DNA of 64,000 bases from an uncultured Butyricimonas sp. GTDB taxonomy: Bacteria > Bacteroidota > Bacteroidia > Bacteroidales > Marinifilaceae. The notes beneath the pieces were generated by a model that had not been told where the DNA came from, did no database searches, and saw only the letters and a program-made list of their open reading frames with translations. Position numbers and translations under genes: made by a program. How positions within the stretch are numbered: position 1 is the first letter of the stretch; the number at the start of each line of letters is the position of its first letter. Shown here piece by piece: positions 18,445 through 27,000 of this stretch. The DNA lies in the NCBI GenBank assembly GCA_944321845.1, contig CALUMT010000001.1:40900-104899 (forward strand), in the 5' to 3' direction.

Positions 18445-20055
18445 TTACATATTTTGATTTTCCGGTATCGGCAACATATACTCAGATTTATTCATTTTAC
18501 GCGTTTCCCCTTTTATATAGAAAGAGGCGCCTAAACGCTTGTATAAATAAAATAATTGTCCCTCGGATATCCATTCCCGCTGTGCATCACGGATCAGATC
18601 CCGTTGGAATGTTTTCCAATCTGATGCGACTGGCAGATTATTCCATAATCCTCTATTTTGACGAATTTTATTCAAAATAGAATAAGCCTCTGTAAAATTC
18701 CCTTCACGAGCATAGGTTTCTGCCATAATATAACGCAATTCAGTAACTCGCATTACAGGTACCGTTTTTACATTATTCTCTCTAGTTGTAGTATTTGAGC
18801 TACCATATCCTTTTGCAGAAATAGCTTCATTATTCCAAAAGCTACTATATTCTGGGGTAAACAACAAATAAAAACCTCTATAATCTTGCTCTCGCTCATC
18901 ATCCCCTGTCGCTGGATTAATAAACATTTGCTGATTATTCATATCCAACACCAACCATGTCCCAACGCCTATTGAAGTCGCATTCATCATAAAGAAGTTC
19001 TCCAAATTATAATCATTATAGGCATTCTCGTTATAAATTGCAAATAACAAGTTTGTTGTCAATTTCAAATCTGTACGATCATCTATTTTATCCTGAATAA
19101 TTCCACTAAAATCCTCATTAGCAAACATATCATAAACAGTTGTTCCATCAACACCATAAGCCTTAGCTTCCAAAACCTCCTTTGCCAAAGTAAATGCTTC
19201 ATCATAACGTCCCATATACTGGTAAACCCGAGCCAATACACCTTTCGCAGCATAATAACTCAATCGGTATCCGCGCCCTAAAAAGAAATCATCTATTTTT
19301 TCATCTCCCACATTACCAGCCATTCCATAAGACAAATCTCCTTTAAAACGAGTTGATGCCGTTGCGCTAGCACTCTGTCCATAAGCTGATGTATCAAACT
19401 CCATCGTCAATTCCATGGATTTTAACAAATCTGCTTCCACTTTCTCCAAATAAGTATCAACACTTATACCGTCCGGCTGGATATTCGGATAAACATCTAC
19501 ATAAGGTAAAAAATTACCACTTTCATTTTCTACTGGAGCAGGAGCAAATAATCTTAACAAATCAAAATGCATCAAAGCACGACAAGCATAAGCCTCCCCT
19601 GCTATCAATTTACGTTCCATCTCTCCGTTTTCAAAAATATCTGGAGAAGCTTTTTCAATCTCTTGAATCAAATTATTAGCATTCGCAATGACATTATACC
19701 CACTCTTCCACATATCATCAATTACGTTCTTCAATGTCACATCAGTAAAATTATAATTTGCAGCTTCACGATACATTTCACCTCCATAATTTTCGCTTCC
19801 AGACAACCAACTCCAGGTATATTCTTGAGCCAAACACTCCACAATACCAAATTGTAACTCCCTTCCGTACAAGTTAGCAGCCCCCATCGCCTTATACACC
19901 CCTCCAAGCATTGAACGGAATCCATCTCCCGTCCCTGTTAACTTTTCAGTCGTAGCTTCCCCCTCCGGCTCCACATCCAACCATTTTTCACATGAAGTCA
20001 GAGACACTACCAATAGCATTACCACTAATAACACATGTATTCTTTTCTTTTTCAT
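18445..20055 (-). CDS. SusD/RagB-like nutrient-binding lipoprotein
   Basis: A 536-residue outer membrane lipoprotein that forms the lid of the SusC channel. The signal ends in VVSLTSC with EKWLDVEPEG following the lipidated cysteine, the hallmark SusD start. The chain is helical with TPR-like repeats (LIAGEACRALMHFDLLRLFAP is the characteristic stretch, spelled here with gaps) and ends in the usual MNKSEYMLPIPENQNM. The frame begins four codons earlier (20067), touching the SusC stop codon, but MKKKRIHVLLV at 20055 is the better signal-peptide start. The specific substrate is not inferable; no glycoside hydrolase is in the operon. Confidence 0.93.
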   Translation of the reverse strand: MKKKRIHVLLVVMLLVVSLTSCEKWLDVEPEGEATTEKLTGTGDGFRSMLGGVYKAMGAANLYGRELQFGIVECLAQEYTWSWLSGSENYGGEMYREAANYNFTDVTLKNVIDDMWKSGYNVIANANNLIQEIEKASPDIFENGEMERKLIAGEAYACRALMHFDLLRLFAPAPVENESGNFLPYVDVYPNIQPDGISVDTYLEKVEADLLKSMELTMEFDTSAYGQSASATASTRFKGDLSYGMAGNVGDEKIDDFFLGRGYRLSYYAAKGVLARVYQYMGRYDEAFTLAKEVLEAKAYGVDGTTVYDMFANEDFSGIIQDKIDDRTDLKLTTNLLFAIYNENAYNDYNLENFFMMNATSIGVGTWLVLDMNNQQMFINPATGDDEREQDYRGFYLLFTPEYSSFWNNEAISAKGYGSSNTTTRENNVKTVPVMRVTELRYIMAETYAREGNFTEAYSILNKIRQNRGLWNNLPVASDWKTFQRDLIRDAQREWISEGQLFYLYKRLGASFYIKGETRKMNKSEYMLPIPENQNM

Positions 20056-20066
20056 ATCTCTAAACA

Positions 20067-23000
20067 TTAAAATCCGATACTTAACGTGAAACTATAATTT
20101 TTAGCAAATGGATAACTCGTTCCTCGTTCGGCTTTAATCGTAGACCAACGAGCGATATCATTAGCGTTAAAACGAATACCCAAAGATGTCAAATGAAATT
20201 TCTGAATCAATCGTTGATCAAAGTCATAACCAGCAGAAAGACTCGTGAACTGCAAATAATCATCATCTTGTACAAAACGAGAAGTAGGTTGAGTTTTCGT
20301 CGTATTCTTTATATCATAGAATGGAGCCACATCTCCAGGAGCCTGCCATCTATCCGTCAAAACCCGACGATCCACGTTACTATTTGCAATATCAGCATGT
20401 TCTACCTTATTTAACAACGTCTCGTTATATTGCTGTGCTCCCCAAGCATACAAAAATGAGGTATTCACGTAAAAGCCTTTCCACCCGATATTAAACCCAA
20501 AAGAACCTTGAGCATCTGGACTTGTATCTCCAAGAACAACTTCATCTCGAGAATTCCACAAATAAGTACTACTTCCATCCCGCTTACGGAATTTTTCTTT
20601 ACCATTTGAAGGGTCAATACCATAAGACACAACTCCATAAATAGCCGTTGTTGATGCTCCTTCATAGTACTGAGTCAATGGCACATACATCAAATCCTCG
20701 TAAGCAGCGCTTTCTTCTGGCGTCAAATTATCCAATTCGCCATTGTGAAAATCCTGAATATGTTCATTATACTGTGCAGCATCCTGACCTAATTTTGTGA
20801 TTTTATTCTTATTTGAAGCTAACGTTCCATTAAAAGCTACTGTCCAGTCTTCGTTTTGGAATATTGTTGCATTCAACTTAACCTCAAAACCTTTATTCTC
20901 TATAGAACCTGCATTAGTATAATAATTTTCAAAACCGGAAGACGTACGAATTGACAACTGGGCTAATTGATCATCCGTCTTCTTTATATAATAATTTGCT
21001 TCCAAAGTATAACGATCTTGGAACAAACCTAAATTGATCCCGACATCCAAGGTTCCTGTTTTTTCCCAAGTCAATTTTGGATTTCCTAAAGCAATCAATG
21101 TATTGGCCGGGAAAGAATAATACCAGTCATCTGATGTATTGTATGTTGACACTGCCGCATACGAAGGGAAGCTTACGTTTCCTGTCGTACCATATGTTCC
21201 ACGTACACGTAACGTAGAAATCATTGCCTGATCCTGCATCCATTTATAATTATGTATATTTACACCAACTCCTAATGACCAGAAAGGAGCAAAACGCTTA
21301 TCACTACCAAATTTTGACGAACCATCAAAACGGAATGAACCATCAAACAAGTAGACATCATTATACGAGTAATTTACAGAACCAAGTACTCCAAACAAAC
21401 GACTTTCATCATTAGTTTGAGAGGTCTTATCCGGCTGTTGAGCAGCATAAGAAGGTTTATTCATATTACTCAACTGGAAGCCTTTATACAAAGTAGAAGT
21501 AGTTTTACTTGTAACTTGCTGGGCATTAATACCTAAGGTTGCATTTACAAAATGATGATTAAACGAGCGATTAAAATACGCCATCACATTCACATTCCAA
21601 TTTAACCCATTACTTGTCGTTATATCCAAAATACCCTTTTCCTTACTGTCCACACCATTAAATTGCACCTCTTTGGGGTCATCAAAACTTTCTGCCTCAG
21701 AATCCGTTCTTGTTACCGACAATTGAGCTTTAGCGGAAAAACCCTTATCAAAAAACAAATTCACACTCAAATTATTCGTCAAATCATTCAATGTTGTCTT
21801 TCCGGAATAACTACCTAAATACTTTGCCTGGAAAAGAGGATTAGCCGTAGAATTACTATTTCCCAACGTTTCCAGCAAATTACCATCATTATCATAAGGA
21901 GCCCAATAAGGTTTTAATGCTGCATAAGTAGAAAAATCTCCATAAGGAGAATCCTCCGATTTCGTCACATTAAAAGTAATTGAATTCATCACCTGCAAAC
22001 GTTCACCTTTACGATAATCCAAGGTTAACCCTACTCCCATATTATCACGATACGATCCCTTCATTGCCCCGTTATGAGTTCCATAATTCAAATCCAAGCT
22101 ATAACGAATACTCTCAACACCTCCTGATATATTCAAAGAATGTGAATGATTAAAAACATTCCGCAACGGTTGAGCCAACCAATCTGTACGCACACCTCTA
22201 GCGACCTCGTTCAATAATTGATTATATTTATAATCTAAATTTGCTTGAACCCCAGGATCCCCATCTTCAGCCGTGAACAAACCAGCTAAACGCTCCACTT
22301 CCAACATTTCCCACGCATTACATAAGTTATAATCAGACAAATCAGGAAATTCTGCTCCACCAGTAAAATTATACATCACGCGTAATTCACCCGGCTTTGG
22401 AGCTACAGTCGTCACAACTACGACACCATTTGCCGCTCTAGATCCATACATGGCGGTTGCTGCCGCATCCTTCAATATCGTCATACTTTCAATACGATTC
22501 ATATCCATATCATAAATCTTTTGAACGTCAACCTCAAAACCATCCAAAATAAAAATAGGTAAATTCGGGTTATCCTCCAGATTTGTCCGTTGAGAACGGC
22601 GAGCAGCAGCGACATCCAAACCTCTATTCATACCAATACTGCTCTCCCCTCGAATCGTAAATTCCGGTAAACTATTTGGGTCGGAACCAAACAAATTGTT
22701 CTGCTTTATACGGAAAGAAGGATCAAAAGACTGCAAAGCCGCAATTACATTCTTATTATTTGTTTTTAATAACTGATCCTTTGTCACTGTCGTTGCATTA
22801 CCAGTAAAACTCTCTTTCTTCACCCGATTATAACCGGTTACAACCACCTCGTCCATTTTCTTCACTTCTTCTTTCATAACCACGTTAATCGTGTCTTGTC
22901 CGGTATACTTTATCGTTTGTGATGCATAACCAACAAATGAAAAAATAAACACGAAATTTGTATCTTTAAGCACAGGTAAAGTCAATTTATAACTTCCATC

Positions 23001-23489
23001 CGCATCTGTTGCCGTACCTATATTCAGATCCTTCACGAGTACTGTCACTCCCGGTAAAGGCATCTTCGATTCATCTGTCACTTTCCCGGAAATTCGAATT
23101 TCTTTACGCTTATCGTCTGCTGCAGTCTTCGCTTTTTGGTAAATTACAATCAAATCATCTCGGAATCGATACATCAGATTCGTTCCTGAAAACACACGAT
23201 CCAACACAGACTGAACCGCTTCATTATTTGCTTGCACTGACACTGTTCCTATCTTATTGGTCTGTTCCGGATTAAAAAGAAAACTCAAATTTGTCTGTTT
23301 CTGAATCTCATCCAAAACTACATTAATTGTCACATCATGCAAATCCAGATTAACCCTCTTCTGTTGTCCTCCTGCTTGTGCAACAAAAACAAACATGAAT
23401 AAACCAATAAGCAAGAAAATGCTTTTCATTCCAAACACTGTCAATAACCGCCATCGAAATCGCCGATAACATAAAAAAATTTCTCTCAT
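20067..23489 (-). CDS. SusC/RagA TonB-dependent transporter with STN domain
   Basis: The product is about 1140 residues long. After an unusual basic start (MREIFLCYRRFRWRLLTVF) and a signal segment (FLLIGLFMFVFVAQAGG) there is a secretin/TonB N-terminal (STN) domain (VNLDLHDVTINVVLDEIQKQ). A carboxypeptidase-like repeat follows (ISGKVTDESKMPLPGVTVLVKD), then the TonB box with VVVTGYNRVKK, the plug (ILKDAAATAMYGSRAANGVVVVTT) and a 22-strand barrel. STN domains normally touch a FecR anti-sigma factor, but no FecR or ECF sigma gene adjoins. The frame extends to 23630; the ATG at 23489 matches the family pattern, with 23429 an alternative. Confidence 0.92.
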   Translation of the reverse strand: MREIFLCYRRFRWRLLTVFGMKSIFLLIGLFMFVFVAQAGGQQKRVNLDLHDVTINVVLDEIQKQTNLSFLFNPEQTNKIGTVSVQANNEAVQSVLDRVFSGTNLMYRFRDDLIVIYQKAKTAADDKRKEIRISGKVTDESKMPLPGVTVLVKDLNIGTATDADGSYKLTLPVLKDTNFVFIFSFVGYASQTIKYTGQDTINVVMKEEVKKMDEVVVTGYNRVKKESFTGNATTVTKDQLLKTNNKNVIAALQSFDPSFRIKQNNLFGSDPNSLPEFTIRGESSIGMNRGLDVAAARRSQRTNLEDNPNLPIFILDGFEVDVQKIYDMDMNRIESMTILKDAAATAMYGSRAANGVVVVTTVAPKPGELRVMYNFTGGAEFPDLSDYNLCNAWEMLEVERLAGLFTAEDGDPGVQANLDYKYNQLLNEVARGVRTDWLAQPLRNVFNHSHSLNISGGVESIRYSLDLNYGTHNGAMKGSYRDNMGVGLTLDYRKGERLQVMNSITFNVTKSEDSPYGDFSTYAALKPYWAPYDNDGNLLETLGNSNSTANPLFQAKYLGSYSGKTTLNDLTNNLSVNLFFDKGFSAKAQLSVTRTDSEAESFDDPKEVQFNGVDSKEKGILDITTSNGLNWNVNVMAYFNRSFNHHFVNATLGINAQQVTSKTTSTLYKGFQLSNMNKPSYAAQQPDKTSQTNDESRLFGVLGSVNYSYNDVYLFDGSFRFDGSSKFGSDKRFAPFWSLGVGVNIHNYKWMQDQAMISTLRVRGTYGTTGNVSFPSYAAVSTYNTSDDWYYSFPANTLIALGNPKLTWEKTGTLDVGINLGLFQDRYTLEANYYIKKTDDQLAQLSIRTSSGFENYYTNAGSIENKGFEVKLNATIFQNEDWTVAFNGTLASNKNKITKLGQDAAQYNEHIQDFHNGELDNLTPEESAAYEDLMYVPLTQYYEGASTTAIYGVVSYGIDPSNGKEKFRKRDGSSTYLWNSRDEVVLGDTSPDAQGSFGFNIGWKGFYVNTSFLYAWGAQQYNETLLNKVEHADIANSNVDRRVLTDRWQAPGDVAPFYDIKNTTKTQPTSRFVQDDDYLQFTSLSAGYDFDQRLIQKFHLTSLGIRFNANDIARWSTIKAERGTSYPFAKNYSFTLSIGF

Positions 23490-23743
23490 AAAAGCATCAT
23501 TTAAGTTATTCAATATTAATACAAAGTCACAGTTAATAAACACATCATAAATCTCTTTTATTTCATGAAATACATCACATATACAACCACACATTAAAAA
23601 AGTAGTAAAAGAAAAGTGACTTTTTTTCAAAAAAATCTCACTCCATCCAAATTTCCGTTATCTTTTATCATAAACACAATCAAACAATATCATGTATATC
23701 AATACCTTAATAACACAAACCAGACTATTATCATTTTTTTAGA

Positions 23744-23751
23744 CAAAAGTA
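23744..23751 (-). promoter_or_regulatory. -7 box of the SusC operon promoter
   Basis: The minus strand reads TACTTTTG, an exact -7 match. The place of the -33 box is taken by the first copy of the 11-bp repeat (the nearest ATCGAA ends 17 bp upstream of the -7 box). The implied leader before susC is about 250 bases long and A/T-rich, with no gene in it. Nothing else was recognised between 23490 and 23743. Confidence 0.5.
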
Positions 23752-23768
23752 TTTTCAATGCCTGCAAG

Positions 23769-23812
23769 TTCGATTCTACTTCGATCCAACTTCGATTCTG
23801 CTTCGATTTTTA
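23769..23812. repeat. Array of four 11-bp direct repeats
   Basis: Four adjacent units, TTCGATTCTAC, TTCGATCCAAC, TTCGATTCTGC and TTCGATTTTTA, start at 23769, 23780, 23791 and 23802. A lone TTCGAT recurs at 23830. The core TTCGAT is invariant and the rest varies. An 11-bp period puts each core on nearly the same face of the helix. The array lies directly upstream of the minus-strand -7 box of the SusC operon, the usual place for activator sites. Confidence 0.85.
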
Positions 23813-23996
23813 AAGGAAATAAATTGAGCTTCGATCAGATGGCTTTTCCTACGCGATACAGCAAAAATGATTCAGGATCACGTTGTATCATTATCCAACA
23901 CCAAATTCATCGGGACCAGGAAACAGCGAGGGAAGCATGTAGAAAATATTCCAAATAAAATCATCAAGGAAAGGTAACACGATTAAACAAATTTCA

Positions 23997-24004
23997 TACT
24001 TTTG
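23997..24004 (+). promoter_or_regulatory. Possible promoter -7 box of the macroglobulin gene
   Basis: TACTTTTG matches TAnnTTTG and ends 25 bp before the start codon at 24030. No good -33 TTTG is seen 20 bp upstream. Confidence 0.4.
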
Positions 24005-24029
24005 AGAAATAAACTGTAAACATAACCCT

Positions 24030-27000
24030 ATGATTAAACAAGGCATCTCTCGAGTAATAATCCTTACTCTCTTATTAGGAATGTTCGCTTGTAAAGAAAC
24101 AGCGAAGCAGACAAACCAGCTGGAATACAGCGAATACGTAACGGCATTCACGGGTGGCGTTATCCGCTCCACGGATCCGATATTCATACGCTTGGATGAA
24201 GGCGTCATTAATCTTAAGGACAGCCTGAAGACTTCCCTGCAGGATGTGATAAAAATATCGCCTGCCTGCCCCGGAACCGTTAGCCTTAAAGAAGGGAACA
24301 CGTTAGAGTTCACTCCCGATGCTCCTTTCAAGAACGGGAACACGTACAAGGTAAGCCTGGCTCTGGGTAAAATCACCACGGTTCCCCAAAAACTGGGAAT
24401 ATTCACGTTCGACGTGAAAATATTACCGCTTACCTACTCGTTCCTCGGTGGGGAATTAAACACGAACCCGGAAGATGCCACAACGTTTTATTACACGGGA
24501 ACCATACAGAACTCGGACATCACCCGGGACGAGGAGGTAGAGAAATTAGTATCCGCCGAACTGGACAACAAGTCGATCGCCATTACCTGGGAACACGAGA
24601 CATACTCGCACCGCTTTACAGTTCAACATATCGAGAGGAATAACGGGGTCAGGTGCTTACGGTTGATGTTTGACGAAAAGGTCCAAAACGGGGATATCGA
24701 AGAAATTGCCATCCCCGCCATAGGAGATTTCTATGTCATTGACGTGAAACCGCTAAACGAGGAGGCTTCCAGTCTGAATATCATTCTGTCGGACAAGGTT
24801 GATCCCTCGCAGAATCTGGCCGGTCTCATTGAAATTGAAGGTGTCGATAAACTGAACTTCAACGTGCAGGGGAACACCATCCGCACGTACTTGCCCGAAG
24901 GGAATCACCTGCAAGGCGTGGCAAACGTGCGTATCCACCGGGGAATTGCCAATATCTCCGGGGATAAACTGCAAGACGACAAAACGTTTCAGGTCAATTT
25001 CCCGTCGAACAAGCCCCAGGCCGAATTCATCGGTAAAGGGATATTCAGCCCGGCAGAAGGGAATATCCTCATCCCGATATCAACAGTCGGACTGCGGGCC
25101 ATACAGCTGCACGTGGTGAAAATATTCAACAACAACACCCATTTCTACCTGCAAGAAGCGAATTACGATTACATACGCAATTACGAGACTCGACGCTCGG
25201 GTAGAACTATCCTGAACAAGAAAATAAATCTCGTTCAACCGGGACAGGAGATAGACCTTTCCCGCTGGCAAGATTTCACCATCAATCTCGGGGACTACAT
25301 CAAGGTCGAGAAAGGGGTGATCTATCAAGTGGAATTACGTTTCTACAAATCATACTCGACATTTGCCGATGGAACAACCCCGGCCAACGGACTGGAGGAA
25401 GAGAACGCCATCCCGAAAGACGAGGAAGCCTTTTTCGACGGGGAAACGTACGGGTACAGCTATTACCCGGATAATTACAATTGGCAGGAACGGGATAATC
25501 CCGCTTCCGACTCCTATTATACCTCGGATCGCTTCCCTGTACGCAATATCGTGGTGACCTCGCTCGGCCTGACCGTCAAGGGCGGAGCTGACGGAAAATA
25601 CATAGCCGCGGTGAACAATTTACTCACGGCCGAGGCGGTGAAGGACTGCAAGGTCGTGTTCTATAACTACCAGCACCAGAAACTGGATTCCGCGTTCACG
25701 GACAAGGACGGTTTCGCCACGGTACGACTGAAAGGCAAACCTTTCACGGCATTTGCCTCCAAGGGGAATGACAAGGTTTACCTGAAGATTAACGACGCCT
25801 CTTCCCTCTCGTATAGCAATTTCGACATCAGCGGGGACGTTACCCAACAAGGCATCAAGGGATTCCTGTACGGGGAACGTGGCGTATGGCGCCCGGGGGA
25901 TGACATATACCTTTCCTTCATGCTGGAAGATAAGGAAAACCTGATTCCCATCGGGCATCCCATCATCGCGGAACTCTATGATCCGAACGGAAACATCGCC
26001 GACTCCCGAAGAACCGGTCGGAACGAACATGGCCTGTATTGCTTCACGTTCAAGACAGACCAGCAGGCCGTGACGGGTTACTGGCGGGCCGTGGTTCGCA
26101 TCGGGGGACGTTCTTTCACCAAAACCATACGCGTGGAAACAGTGAAGCCCAATCGCTTGAGCATCGAAGCCAAGATTCCCGGGGGAATAATGGGTGAAGG
26201 TTCCGCGACGGAATATATTCCCGTGATGACCCGTTGGCTGCATGGGGCCAAAACCTCTTCCCTGAAAGCCCAAACGGGATTGAGGCTGACAAGAGGCAAT
26301 ACCACCTTCGAGGGATACGCCGGATTCATCTTCGATGATTTATCCCGGGCATTCAACCCGAGCGAAACCACCCTTTTCGATGGGACCACGGACACGGAAG
26401 GCAACTTCCGCATCCCGCTCAACACGATTACCGCCGAGAACGCACCCGGTATGCTGAACGCCCGCCTGACAACGCGGGTTTATGAACCCGGGGGAGATTT
26501 CAGTATATCTACCACCGGATTCAAGTATTCGCCCTACAAGGAATACGTGGGTATCAAACTGGCCAAGAGCGAAAACGACTGGTATGCGGCCGGCAAGAAT
26601 ATTCCCCTGCAAGGCATCGTGCTGACCGCCGACGGCAAGAAGATAAACAACCGGGAAATCAAAGTCGAGGTCTATGCCCTGGAATGGCGCTGGTGGTGGG
26701 ATGCCGAGAACGAGAACCTGAGCAATTATGTCAACCGGGCCTACCGGAAACCCGTTTGGACAGGCAGCTTCAAAACAACCAACGGAAGTTTCAGCACCAA
26801 CATCAACCTGGCCGAATGGGGCCGCTACTTTGTCATCGCCCGGGACGAGATTTCCGGTCATACCTGCGGCACGACGTTATACGTCAGTTCCTGGGACAAC
26901 GACATGAACATCCCCGGTATGGCCTCATTGTTGAACCTGACCACCGATAAAAAATCCTACCGCTCGGGTGAAACCATCCGAGTGAAGTTCCCATCCTCGG

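Noticed and set aside
23758-23958. A 66-codon plus-strand frame covering the 11-bp array
   Set aside because: It has no ribosome site, no recognisable domain, and it would make the repeats coding with a period that is not a multiple of three.
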